From Shewanella sp. GD04112 (GTDB lineage Bacteria > Pseudomonadota > Gammaproteobacteria > Enterobacterales > Shewanellaceae): a stretch of 64,000 bases of DNA. This document shows, piece by piece, positions 44,496-53,359 of the stretch. The DNA lies in the NCBI RefSeq assembly GCF_029835735.1, contig NZ_JAOEAL010000001.1, positions 682,001-746,000 of the forward strand, written 5' to 3'. The notes under the pieces are model-generated. The model made no database searches. It was given only the letters and a program-made list of their open reading frames with translations, and had not been told where the DNA came from. Position numbers and translations under genes: made by a program. Within the stretch, counting starts at the first letter, position 1. Each line of letters opens with the position of its first letter.

Positions 44496-45293
44496 ATGCA
44501 ATTCTTCTGGGTTAATCAATCTCTATTCAAGCAAGAACAGAAGCTTGGTGTCATTCGAGCAGACACTCGTGATTCTGAACATCATGCAAGAAGAAGGATC
44601 TTCGATGTTCGAAAAGGTGATGTAATATTTTCATTTTCAAAATCAGGTTTTCAAGCGGTATTAATCGCAGAAGAAAATGCTGACGCTAGTAACAAAAACT
44701 GCACGGTTGCATGCACATACAACACTTTTGAAAGTTGTATTGACTTAGATTCTACTATTAAGCTCGTCCAGAAACATTTGCAGGGATTGTATTCTCCTAT
44801 TGATTCTGCAAGCAGGAGAAATCAAGGCTACTTATATCCTTTGAATGAAAAGGCAGCAATAATTCTACTTGAATTATGCGGTTTGGAAATTGAATATCAG
44901 GAAACCGAAACAGCTAATCCTAAAAGGAAAGAAATATTAGTTAGCCGGATAATTAGAAATACAAAAGTTTCTCAAGGTGTAAAGAGAACATATAAAAACA
45001 CATGCCAAGTTTGTGGGGTTAATTTGACTACTAGCAATGGCCCTTATTCCGAAGGGGCTCATATTATACCTTTGGGCAAGCCCTACAATGGACCGGATGT
45101 AGAATCAAATATTTTGTGTCTTTGCCCTAATCACCACGTTCTTCTTGATGGATTTGCATTCTCTATAGCAGAAAATGGTAAGCTAATTGGCATTGAAGGT
45201 AATTTACAGATTAGCAAAGATCACAAGTTATCTAAAAAAAGTTTAGCATGGCATAAAATGATGTATAACAAGGCATTAAAGTCGGATTCGTAA
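44496..45293 (+). CDS. HNH endonuclease with EVE-like N-terminal domain, cassette gene
   Basis: A 265-aa protein. Residues 1-130 (FFWVNQSLFKQEQKLGVIRA, then RKGDVIFSFSKSGFQAVLIA) resemble EVE/PUA-like domains that read modified bases. Residues 165-245 are an HNH nuclease of the PF13391 type: zinc pairs CQVCG and CLCPNHH, GAHIIPLG with the catalytic His, ESN, and the final His of PNHHVLLDG. The layout is that of modification-dependent type IV restriction enzymes. RBS AAGGAAG. It starts 14 nt after an attC site. Target and defence role are inferred. Confidence 0.8.
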   Translation: MQFFWVNQSLFKQEQKLGVIRADTRDSEHHARRRIFDVRKGDVIFSFSKSGFQAVLIAEENADASNKNCTVACTYNTFESCIDLDSTIKLVQKHLQGLYSPIDSASRRNQGYLYPLNEKAAIILLELCGLEIEYQETETANPKRKEILVSRIIRNTKVSQGVKRTYKNTCQVCGVNLTTSNGPYSEGAHIIPLGKPYNGPDVESNILCLCPNHHVLLDGFAFSIAENGKLIGIEGNLQISKDHKLSKKSLAWHKMMYNKALKSDS

Positions 45294-45339
45294 TAGTTGG
45301 CTCGACTCCGCTAAGCTACATAGTTTAGCTAACTATTAC
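45290..45339 (+). terminator. Long hairpin after the HNH gene
   Basis: GTAATAGTTGGCT (45290-45302) pairs with AGCTAACTATTAC (45327-45339) with one mismatch; GCTAA/TTAGC nest inside. It starts in the stop codon. No T tract follows. It may be a folded mRNA end or a decayed attC (see rejected items). Confidence 0.5.
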
Positions 45340-45850
45340 TCACCGCTTAAGGCGGCTCAATCCATAGAAATTTTTATCCGAAACTGACGAGTTAGAGTTA
45401 ATGCTTTAACTCGAAAATGTCCCTTTTCTTTTTACGTACGTATCGAAAATGGGTAGTAAAAATTGGCATTGGGACACCAGTGACCGTTGGCGACATGGAT
45501 GTCGCCGTCGAGCCTATAGGGATATATTCACGGCGAGTCACTGGGGAAGCAATGACAATAAATTCCATAAATAGATAAAAAGATTAATCGCTTTTGTCCC
45601 CAAACGAGTTACTCATCTTCCTTCAAAACAAACAGGCGACATCGATGTTAAACAGGAGAACCATGGTGATTAGCGAGACGACAGTCCACCTCAAGGCTGC
45701 TTCTGGCAGCCATGCTATCGTAGCCTTTAAGGTGCTAGCCGACGCATTAAAAGCGCAGCCAAAGTAGCGACAATGGGTGACATTTTACGGGTTATGATTT
45801 GCTTATTCGATGTGCGGCTATGATGTGCCGTGAAATCACAGGGAGGCGCG
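45340..45850. other. Right border region of the island, no gene
   Basis: About 510 nt without a credible ORF. It holds the palindromic unit at 45477-45544 and short AT-rich runs. The base composition returns toward that of the core genome near 45650, so the island probably ends around 45.3-45.6 kb. Confidence 0.45.
45477..45544. repeat. Nested palindromic (REP-like) unit
   Basis: CCAGTGAC (45477-45484) and GTCACTGG (45537-45544) enclose GGCGACAT-GG-ATGTCGCC (45489-45506) and a GCCGT/ACGGC pair. This cruciform-like arrangement resembles intergenic repeat units dispersed in bacterial genomes. A single copy is seen in this window. Confidence 0.6.
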
Positions 45851-46261
45851 ATGAGCTTTAACTTTGATACCTACCGTTTTAACACTGAAGATGCGATTCA
45901 AGTCTGTGTCGGCGCCTTTGCGCTTGCCGTGCCTATTGGTTTTTCGGAGGAGGCATGGCAACTCGGGGAGACCTTGCCGCTACTGAATCTGCTGATGTTA
46001 TTGAGTTTGTCGTTGCTGTTTCTCGGGGTATTTACTTACCAGAGTGTGTTCCAACAAAACATTCGTGATCGCCTACCAGTATTTATTTTTCGGATTGTTA
46101 TGGCCTATCTGATCAGCGCCTGTGTGGTGAGTTTGGTGCTCCTTTGCCTCGATAAGCTGCCCTTTATTGACGACCCTCTGACCTCCATTAAACGGATTGT
46201 CGTGATTACTATGCCGGCTTCTATGGGGGCGATTGTGGTGGATAGTTTCGATAAGGAATAG
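45851..46261 (+). CDS. DUF2391-like integral membrane protein
   Basis: A 136-aa protein with four predicted helices (AIQVCVGAFALAVPIGFSEE; LLNLLMLLSLSLLFLGVFTY; VFIFRIVMAYLISACVVSLV; IVVITMPASMGAIVVDSF). The length and the PIGFSEE / MPASMGAIVVDSFD ends resemble the DUF2391 family of unknown function. ATG 45851 is preferred over 45830 because GGGAGG lies just before it. First core-type gene right of the island. Confidence 0.7.
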   Translation: MSFNFDTYRFNTEDAIQVCVGAFALAVPIGFSEEAWQLGETLPLLNLLMLLSLSLLFLGVFTYQSVFQQNIRDRLPVFIFRIVMAYLISACVVSLVLLCLDKLPFIDDPLTSIKRIVVITMPASMGAIVVDSFDKE

Positions 46262-46380
46262 CGTGGGACTTCGTAGAGCGTCGCTCAACTGCTTAGTGAC
46301 AACTCATGACTTTTGTCACTGGTGCATTTAGGTTATGTTGCACATACTGGATTAAGAGATAAATTCGAAAAGGACCCGTT

Positions 46381-46611
46381 ATGAACGCAGCAACGCTTGC
46401 ATTACTTATCCCTATTTTTGCCATTGTCGGCGGATATACAGTCGCGATTATGAAGATCCGCGAGCGCGGCAATTCGGTCAGTAATAAGCTTCAGGCCGAA
46501 AACCAACTGTTACGCATTGAGCTTGATAAACTGCGCGAACGGGTTGAGGTGTTAGAACAGCTGGTGACCGACGAGAGTTTTCAGTTAAAGCGTGAATTTA
46601 AGCGAGTTTAG
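46381..46611 (+). CDS. Small membrane protein with coiled coil
   Basis: A 76-aa protein with one N-terminal helix (AATLALLIPIFAIVGGYTVA) and a charged coiled coil (NKLQAENQLLRIELDKLRER). The arrangement is like that of PspB-type phage-shock proteins, without clear sequence identity. RBS AAGGA. Function unknown. Confidence 0.7.
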   Translation: MNAATLALLIPIFAIVGGYTVAIMKIRERGNSVSNKLQAENQLLRIELDKLRERVEVLEQLVTDESFQLKREFKRV

Positions 46612-47146
46612 TCGCAGTGATTACAGACAGATGATTTACAAGGGCAAACTGTTTGCCCTTGTTCGTTTTAGGAGGGATTAAAATTTATAGCTGTAACCGA
46701 GTGTAACCGTTTGAGGTTTTCCGGCAAAAATAGAGCCGTGTACTCGCGTCGTCATATAGGTTTCATCTAAGAGGTTGTCTACGGTTAAGTACACTTCCTG
46801 ACTGTGGGTGACAAAGTAACGCGCCGACAAGTCCACTAAGGTTTTGGCCTCAATCACTTCATCTGCGGGAATGGCACCTGCACCTGCTTTTGTTCGCATC
46901 TCATCGGTATAACGTGCCGCCACTGTGATTTGCCAGTGTTGCGATTGCACACCTGCTGAAATATACAATTGGTTTTCAGGTAGATAGGTTAACTTGTAAC
47001 CCGCTTCAACCTTATCCCAAGTTTCAAACTCAGATTCGAAACTATTGCCAAACTCGGCATCCGTGTAGGTGTAGGCGAGTTTGACTGGAAAACTCATCGC
47101 CCCGGTGCGGTGTTTTTCAAGATAGTTGTCACTCTTTGTTTAAATA

Positions 47147-48196
47147 TTAAGCTGCATTTATTACGCCTTCTTCTGGTGCCTTATCTGGGTTGAGTGTTAC
47201 AGCGCCAACCGCTTCACAATTTCTGATCTCTGTAGACCAACGCATCGGTTTTCTTTCCTTCGCCGCCTCAAGCACTTTCTTGCGCTTCGCTAAAATAGCG
47301 CCATCTTGCAGTGCATGACGTTGCCCTGGTGAGACAAAATTTAGCTGGCTGTGTTTATGCTCATCGTTGTACCAGGTTACAAACTTTTCCACCCATTCTC
47401 TTGCTGTTGCTAAGCAGCTAAAACCTGATGCCGGCCACTGTGGGCGGTATTTCAACGTTTTAAATAACGACTCTGAAAAGGGGTTGTCATTACTCACCCG
47501 CGGCCGACTTAATGATGCCGTAATACCAAGCTCTTCCAGCTTGGCTTTCATGGTCAGTGACTTCATCGGCGCCCCATTATCAGAATGCAGCACTAATGGC
47601 GTGTTAAAGCATTGCTCGCGTAACAGACAGCGTTGGATTAGCGCAGCGGCATATTCCCCACTTTCTTGCTCATGAACTTCGTAACCCACTATTTTTCTAC
47701 TGTAAATATCTTCAAACAGGTACAAATAGTAGAACTGGCCTTTGACGATTGAGGCTAAATAAGTGATGTCCCATGACCACACTTGATTCGGCCCATCTGC
47801 CCGATAACTCAACGGTTTGCTTCGATTGACCGCAGCCTGAGTGCGGCCACGATGGTTAAGTTGACCATGAGCATTTAACACTCTGTAGAAGCTGGATTCC
47901 GAGGCGATATAAATCCCGTTATCTAATAATGTTGGCACAATTTGCGACGGGGGTAAGCTGGCGTACTCCGCTTGATTGCACACACTTAATATCTGTTGTC
48001 GCTCATGTTCTTCGAGTTTATTTGCTGGCTCTGGTCGAGCTGCTGTTGGCCTTAAATCAGCTTGCACTTGACCTTCTCGATACCAACGTCGATAGGTACG
48101 CTTACTGAGGCCCGTTTCAGCACAAGCCTTATAAAGGCGAGCACCATTGGTATAGGCCTCTTGGATTAAGGCAATCAATGCTATGCGCTCAGGCAA
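47147..48196 (-). CDS. IS3-family transposase OrfB (DDE integrase)
   Basis: A 349-aa rve-type catalytic subunit. An N-terminal HTH-like segment (ETGLSKRTYRRWYREGQV) is followed by the DDE core: WSWDITYL, VLHSDNGAPM and NPFSESLFKTLK, 35 residues apart for the last pair as in IS3 enzymes. Start TTG at 48196, 5 nt after the orfA stop. The frame is open upstream through a G6 run in orfA, so an OrfAB fusion by -1 slippage is possible. Confidence 0.92.
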   Translation of the reverse strand: MPERIALIALIQEAYTNGARLYKACAETGLSKRTYRRWYREGQVQADLRPTAARPEPANKLEEHERQQILSVCNQAEYASLPPSQIVPTLLDNGIYIASESSFYRVLNAHGQLNHRGRTQAAVNRSKPLSYRADGPNQVWSWDITYLASIVKGQFYYLYLFEDIYSRKIVGYEVHEQESGEYAAALIQRCLLREQCFNTPLVLHSDNGAPMKSLTMKAKLEELGITASLSRPRVSNDNPFSESLFKTLKYRPQWPASGFSCLATAREWVEKFVTWYNDEHKHSQLNFVSPGQRHALQDGAILAKRKKVLEAAKERKPMRWSTEIRNCEAVGAVTLNPDKAPEEGVINAA

Positions 48197-48201
48197 GGGG
48201 G

Positions 48202-48702
48202 TTAGCTCTCCTCGCTGTCGTCCCCCCAGAGCGCATTGAGCTTTTTTCTGAGCACCAGTAACGCAGCAGCTTCAGCCAGCGCTTTCTCCTTATAGCGCAA
48301 TTCCCGTTGCAGCGATTTGATTTCGGCTTTGTCAGCCTTAGCCTGCTGTTTAATGGTTTTAGTTTGTACTTCTGAGGTTTGAAAACCAGCTAAACAATCC
48401 TGTTTCCACTGCTGTACTTGCTCGCGGAACAAGCCCTTTTCACGGCAATACTGGTTTATCTCCGCTTCCGACAGCGGCGCTGTTTCAATAATCACGGCAA
48501 GTTTTGCTTCAGCCGACCAATCATCGGCTGTTAATGTTTTACCTGGCACGGGGCGACCTTCTTTTCTGGCAATATCTCGCCAATGATACAAGGTTTGCAC
48601 CGCGATGCCTTCTTCCCGAGCGACCTCTGCGACCGTTAAGTTGTGAGGAGGTAATAATTTTTTAAGGATCGCTTCTTTACGTTCTGGTGAATACCGAGCC
48701 AT
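48202..48702 (-). CDS. IS3-family transposase OrfA
   Basis: A 166-aa DNA-binding subunit: HTH segment LTVAEVAREEGIAVQTLYHW near residue 22, then a second HTH-like region (LSEAEINQYCREKGLFREQV) and a C-terminal coiled coil (LQRELRYKEKALAEAAALLV). It is longer than the usual OrfA of about 100 aa, which fits IS3 subgroups with an extended OrfA. ATG, RBS AAGAGAACG weak. Confidence 0.88.
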   Translation of the reverse strand: MARYSPERKEAILKKLLPPHNLTVAEVAREEGIAVQTLYHWRDIARKEGRPVPGKTLTADDWSAEAKLAVIIETAPLSEAEINQYCREKGLFREQVQQWKQDCLAGFQTSEVQTKTIKQQAKADKAEIKSLQRELRYKEKALAEAAALLVLRKKLNALWGDDSEES

Positions 48703-50580
48703 ATCGTTCTCTTTTGCCGCACCCTGTCTTTAAACATAATGATTATTTAGGGGTGACAACAATCCTGACACAGGGGGGGTGTGGTTAAACTCGTGGGCTA
48801 GGCTGAGTTCGAGGCCTTTAACTTCTACTTCGCCTGCGTTGTACTGATTGTCGAGTTTAGTGTCATCACAACCCTGCGCCGCCGTGCAGTTGCCGTGCAT
48901 GTTACTGTAATCGCTATAGAAACCGATTAACTCTGCATTAAATGCATCTTGATGGTAGCGAACGCCAGCCTCATAGTTCCAGCTTTGTTCTTCTTGCCCC
49001 TTAGCATTGCCGGGTGCGGCGGGCGAGAAGCCTTTTTGTACCCCAGCCAGAAGTAATACTTGCTCATTAATCTGGTAAGTTGCTGATAACGAAGGCAGCA
49101 GTGCATTGAACTGGCTTTCAACCTGTTTATCGGGATTCCCCTCGCGGCCCGGATTCTTCTTACCCCAATCGCGGCGTTGGGTTTCGACATCTTCCCAGCG
49201 GAGGCCAGCGGTAATGGTGAGCGCGTCTAGGCTGATTTTATCCTGCACATAGGCCGCAAATGCCGTGGCGCTATCGACACGGTTAGAGTCGGTGCCCGGG
49301 ACACCACTCTTAGTGCGTAACATGACACTGTTGGCGTCCATTGCATAACTGTCGGCCCATTGGTACCTGTCCATTTCATCTTCATGGTAGCGAAGACCAA
49401 AGGCGAGGTCGTGATCCCCGAGTAACCAATTGAGTTCCGTTTGTATGCCTTGGGCGAGGTAACTGCGATTATTGGCTTTGACATTGACCTCAAGCTCAGA
49501 GAGTAGACCCGCATCAAAGTCGGCAGCATTTTGGATCCCTTTGCCACTTAATGACTCACCACCCACCTTGTCGGCCTTATACCAATTTCGATGAAAATCA
49601 TTGTAATAGCCAATGCTGCTAAGGCTTAGCGTGTCGCTAAAATCGATAATATGGTTGAGCTGTACTTGCTTATGCTCTGTGGTCATCTGATCTTTTTGCG
49701 AGGCTGAATAGCGACTATAGGGCGAGGCCTGATAATCCGCATCGGTCAGACCCATATAGGTTTCGTTAGAGGTCTCATCGGCAAATTTCAATTTGAGTTC
49801 AAGGGATTGCTGGTATGCAGCCGTGCTGTCGGTGTTCACTCTGACTTTGGCTAAGGCATCATTTTTAGTAAAGCCAGTGTCGCCGCCGACCGTGTTTATC
49901 TCTCGAAATCCGTCGGCTTGATAGCGATAAATCTCGGCCACTGCGCCAATGCGTTCGCCTTGTCCGCCCGCATAGGTGTGTAATTTACCGAAGCCATCTT
50001 GACCTAAGGCCAGATCAATTTTGCCGGCTAATGCCTCTTGAGGAATTTGCCGAGACAACATGTTAATCACCCCACCCGTGGTGCGTGGGCCATACTTGAC
50101 CGTTGAGCTTCCCTTTAGGATTTCAACCGATTGCATTCTACCTGAGGTGGGGAAGTAGTAAGCCGCTGGGGAGGCATAGGGGGCGGGAGCGGCGAGAACG
50201 CCGTCTTCCATCACGGTAATCTTTTCAGAACGATTTTGCCCCGTGCCACGCATACCAATGTTCGGGCGCAGGCCATAACCATCTTCTTCTTGAATATAAA
50301 CGCCGGGCACAGAGGCCAAGGTGCGCATAATATCGGAATATTTAAAGGTTTCTAATTCGGCTTCGGTAATTTGATGGGCGCTACCTGGGGTGGTATCGAG
50401 GGGATTTTTACTGCCGAAAATACTGATCTGTTCTATTTTTGCGGGGGCTTGGCTGGGCGAATTAGCTTGGGTATTGAAGGCGGTAGTTAATGCGCAGGCT
50501 AATAGGCTAAGGCGCATTGGGCTAAGTTGGGTCATTGGGCTCTCCGAATCGGACATGGTGCTTGTCTTTATTTTTTTACA

Positions 50581-50599
50581 AACAGGAATTGTTCTCGTT
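50581..50599 (-). promoter_or_regulatory. Candidate Fur box upstream of the interrupted receptor
   Basis: On the - strand AACGAGAACAATTCCTGTT fits the inverted GAGAATnATTCTC-type Fur consensus with about 3 mismatches. It lies about 45 nt before the preferred start codon, a usual place for Fur control of siderophore receptors. Confidence 0.45.
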
Positions 50600-50793
50600 T
50601 GCGGCCGCGGAGCTTAGTTTTATTAACTTAAAACCAACTTAAAATTCTTTATCTTTACAAATGTAAGTCAGGTGTTACTTTGTTCGTTACCCTAAGAGGA
50701 TAAGTCATCGGGTGAGTGAAATGCCGAAACTGAGGTAGACTCGTTGCACCTTTGTTATTCGCCCAATATTGAGCCAGTTAAGATCGAGTTTAT

Positions 50794-51495
50794 ATGTTCC
50801 TATCGCCGTATTTTTCTAAGCAAAATCAATCAATTTCTGTATCTGCACAACAAGCCAGTGACTTCGCCAAGAAAATCGCCCAAGACTTTAACCCTATTCA
50901 CGATGTGGGTGCTAAGCGCTTTTGTGTGCCCGGTGACTTGCTGTTTGCCCTCGTCTTAACCCAATACGGTTTAAGCCAGAACATGAAGTTTACCTTTGCT
51001 GGCATGGTCGGTGATGGCGTCGAGCTGCAATTTCCCGAGCAGGTGAACGACAGTTTTTCGATTTGCGATAACCGCGAGAAAACCTATTTGCAGGTCAGTC
51101 GTGAGGGCGATGTGAGTCGCTGTGACGCGCAAACCGAATCCTTTATTCGCAATTATGTGGCGTTTTCGGGGCACAATTTTATCGATATCTTGGTGCCTTT
51201 GATGAAACAGCATCAAGTGATGATCAATCCCGAGCGTCCCTTAGTGATCTACGAGAGCATGTCATTCGACTTAACCAGTCTCGACTTTGTGGAAGTAAAA
51301 TTATCGCTAGTACAACAAGAGCTTAAGATTGATGGCAAGCGTGGTGATGTGACACTGCACTTCGAGCTGCATAGCGGCGATACCTTAGTCGGCACTGGGA
51401 TTAAAACCTTAGTCATGAGCGGCCTGCGCCCCTACGAAGAGGCGCAAATGCAGCAAATGTGCGCCGCCTATGAAGGGCGCAAAACTGATTTTTAA
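50794..51495 (+). CDS. DUF3581 family protein
   Basis: A 233-aa protein conserved in Shewanella and relatives (DUF3581). The segment DFAKKIAQDFNPIHDVGAKR and the following VPGDLLFALVLTQYG resemble the hydratase motif of MaoC-like hot-dog proteins (D-x-N-P-I-H); two hot-dog-like halves could fill the length. No signal peptide. The enzymatic role is not known. Confidence 0.75.
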   Translation: MFLSPYFSKQNQSISVSAQQASDFAKKIAQDFNPIHDVGAKRFCVPGDLLFALVLTQYGLSQNMKFTFAGMVGDGVELQFPEQVNDSFSICDNREKTYLQVSREGDVSRCDAQTESFIRNYVAFSGHNFIDILVPLMKQHQVMINPERPLVIYESMSFDLTSLDFVEVKLSLVQQELKIDGKRGDVTLHFELHSGDTLVGTGIKTLVMSGLRPYEEAQMQQMCAAYEGRKTDF

Positions 51496-51806
51496 GCGGT
51501 ATTTTGAGTCAGACCTATCTCGAGTAAGGCTTATTTTGAGTCAGAACTATTTCGAGTAAGACCTGAGTGATTAGGTAAGTGTGGCGTCTAGGGAAAACCA
51601 AGACGCCGATAACGGATGTGACTCAATTGAAACCACATGGGATAACAGCTTTAAAGCCCGTTATCCCAAGAGCTTAGCTAGGTTATTTAACTTAACTTGC
51701 TAACCTCGCTCTCCAGCCGTTTTCCCACTTCACATATCAACTCTGCCTTTCTGTTTAGCCATAGGTTAAGCCTCTCGCTTATCCATTAACGCTTAGCCAA
51801 AATAGG
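51496..51806. other. Convergent intergenic region with a 32-bp tandem repeat
   Basis: Two copies of a 32-bp unit starting TATTTTGAGTCAGA (51500-51531 and 51532-51563, about 5 differences) lie just after the DUF3581 stop. TAACGGGCTTTAAAG-type pairing around GGGATAACAGC...GTTATCCC (51639-51666) gives a hairpin that may terminate transcription. No ORF. Confidence 0.5.
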
Positions 51807-53105
51807 TTAATCAATAGACAGTTGCGAGACTGTCTCGGCGACATTCTCTGCGCCGGTGCGAATATCACCCATCACGGCGGTGACTTCCGCTAATTGCTGT
51901 TTGCCTTCCTCGGCGATGCGCTCAACCTCGTTCATCATGCTGGTGGCACTGGCCGTCAGTTGGCTGTTCTTATCAACCACGGCAGCAATTTCGCCAGTCG
52001 ATTTACTGGTTCTCGCCGCTAATTGGCGTACCTCATCGGCCACCACGGCAAAGCCTCGACCTTGTTCGCCCGCGCGGGCGGCTTCGATGGCGGCATTGAG
52101 GGCCAGTAGATTGGTTTGATCTGCAATCGCACTGATGGTTGCCACAATCGCTTGAATACTTTGGGATTGCTCGTTGAGCTTCACCATAGACTCAGTGGTT
52201 TTGTGGGTCTGCGCCGCAATAGCATTAGAGGTGTTTACCGTCGCGTCGAGCAATTGCACGCCGCGGTTAGCCTGTTCCACCGTGCTCTGCGAGGTGGCAT
52301 GGGCGATATTGGCCGCATCCCGAATCGCATGACTCTTGATGATCCTTTGGGTAATGTCACTGGCAAACTTGATCACCTTCACCACTTTGCCGTGATCATC
52401 CATCACGGGGTTGTAGACGGCCTCAAGCCAAATCGAATCCCCGTAGGCATTTTTACGTTGGAATAGGCCTTTCTTGTATTGCCCGCGTCGTAGGTCATCC
52501 CAAAAATGCGGATTATCCTGATAGAAGTTATCGAAGCAGAACAGACGGTGATGCTTGCCCTGCAGTTGCTCCTTGCTATACCCCATGGTTCTGAGGAAGT
52601 TGGCATTGGCATTGAGGACATTACCCTCGGGGCTGAACTCGATAATCGCCTGGGATTTTTGCAGGGCGGTAAACAGTGCCGCCTGAGCATCCAGTTGGTA
52701 TTTATCCTCAGTGATCACCGCTGCGGTTTTCATGATCTTAGTGATTTTACCATCCAGCTTGATGGGGAAATAGGTCGCCCTAAGCCAGATCTCTTGGCCA
52801 TTCTTATGCACGCGGGGGAATTTGCCTTCCTTCGCCTGTCCTTGCTTTAACTCGCGCCAAAAGTGTTGATACTCAGAGGAGCTTACATAGTCTGCGGCAC
52901 AAAATAATTTGTGGTGCTTACCGACAATCTCGTCCAGTGAGTAGCCTACAGCCTTTAAAAACAGCGGATTCGCGTCGAGGATGATTCCATCGGGAGTAAA
53001 CTCAATCGTTGCGATACTCGCCTTGATTGAATCGACAACGGCTTCGGCTTCCCTGCGCTTTATTTCGCTTTCTGCTAGGTCTTTACGTAGTGAAGAATTA
53101 AACAC
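51807..53105 (-). CDS. Soluble methyl-accepting chemotaxis protein with two PAS domains
   Basis: A 432-aa receptor without transmembrane helices. Two PAS domains with PAC motifs (IASIEF-like start at about 30: TIEFTPDGIILDANPLFLKA; second at about 150: IIEFSPEGNVLNANANFLRT) precede the MCP signalling hairpin with the conserved tip (INLLALNAAIEAARAGEQGR, here as QTNLLALNAAIEAARAGEQ). The PAS pair suggests a redox or ligand sensor of the Aer type. It lies between a DUF3581 gene and ttrA and has no HAMP domain. Confidence 0.9.
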   Translation of the reverse strand: MFNSSLRKDLAESEIKRREAEAVVDSIKASIATIEFTPDGIILDANPLFLKAVGYSLDEIVGKHHKLFCAADYVSSSEYQHFWRELKQGQAKEGKFPRVHKNGQEIWLRATYFPIKLDGKITKIMKTAAVITEDKYQLDAQAALFTALQKSQAIIEFSPEGNVLNANANFLRTMGYSKEQLQGKHHRLFCFDNFYQDNPHFWDDLRRGQYKKGLFQRKNAYGDSIWLEAVYNPVMDDHGKVVKVIKFASDITQRIIKSHAIRDAANIAHATSQSTVEQANRGVQLLDATVNTSNAIAAQTHKTTESMVKLNEQSQSIQAIVATISAIADQTNLLALNAAIEAARAGEQGRGFAVVADEVRQLAARTSKSTGEIAAVVDKNSQLTASATSMMNEVERIAEEGKQQLAEVTAVMGDIRTGAENVAETVSQLSID

Positions 53106-53359
53106 TGAATACTCCTGATGAGTGGGTTAACTCAAAAACGGCGCTGAGTGCCTAAGCTGCTGATTTAGGCATAGTGTAAATATAGCCATGATTTTACGCG
53201 TAAGTGGCTTTTCAACGAAACTTAATGCTGTGAGATAGATACCAATTATCGCCAAAATAAGATCAAGCTGAGGATAAAAAAGAGCGACATGTGTCGAGCT
53301 TCAAAGGTGGGTTATTTATCCAAGGCGCTGATACAAGCGCCTTGGATGGCGAGCTTAGG

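Larger units (their letters stand above)
47107..48777 (-). mobile_element. IS3-family insertion sequence inside the TonB receptor gene
   Basis: The element is flanked by a 3-bp duplication GGT (47104-47106 and 48778-48780). Inverted ends share TCAAGATAGTTGTCAC / TCAGGATTGTTGTCAC. It carries orfA and orfB on the - strand. About 1671 bp. Exact ends were placed from the reconstructed receptor frame and could shift by a few bases. Confidence 0.85.
46678..50535 (-). pseudogene. FecA-like TonB-dependent receptor, interrupted by an IS3-family element
   Basis: The 5' part (50535-48781) encodes signal peptide, plug (TLASVPGVYIQEEDGYGLRP, GMRGTGQNRSEKITVMEDGV, VEILKGSSTVKYGPRTTGGV) and most of the barrel; the 3' part (47106-46678) encodes the last strands, ending YSYKF. 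The gene is broken after ...AHEFNHT. Deleting 47107-48780 rejoins it in frame (AHEFNHT-GAMSFPV), giving about 727 aa from this start (734 from the upstream ATG at 50556). ATG 50535 is preferred (GGAGAG upstream). The plug residues resemble FecA, suggesting a ferric siderophore or citrate substrate. A Fur-like site lies upstream. No other lesion is visible, so the insertion looks recent. Confidence 0.9.

Noticed and set aside
45290..45339. The hairpin after the HNH gene as another attC site
   Set aside because: The arms pair well, but the outer ends lack RYYYAAC and GTTRRRY in the right orientation and positions. It is more like a mRNA 3' hairpin.
40245..45544. CRISPR array in the repeat-rich island
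   Set aside because: The repeats are few, unevenly spaced and form attC-like or palindromic hairpins. No regular repeat-spacer unit and no cas genes are present.
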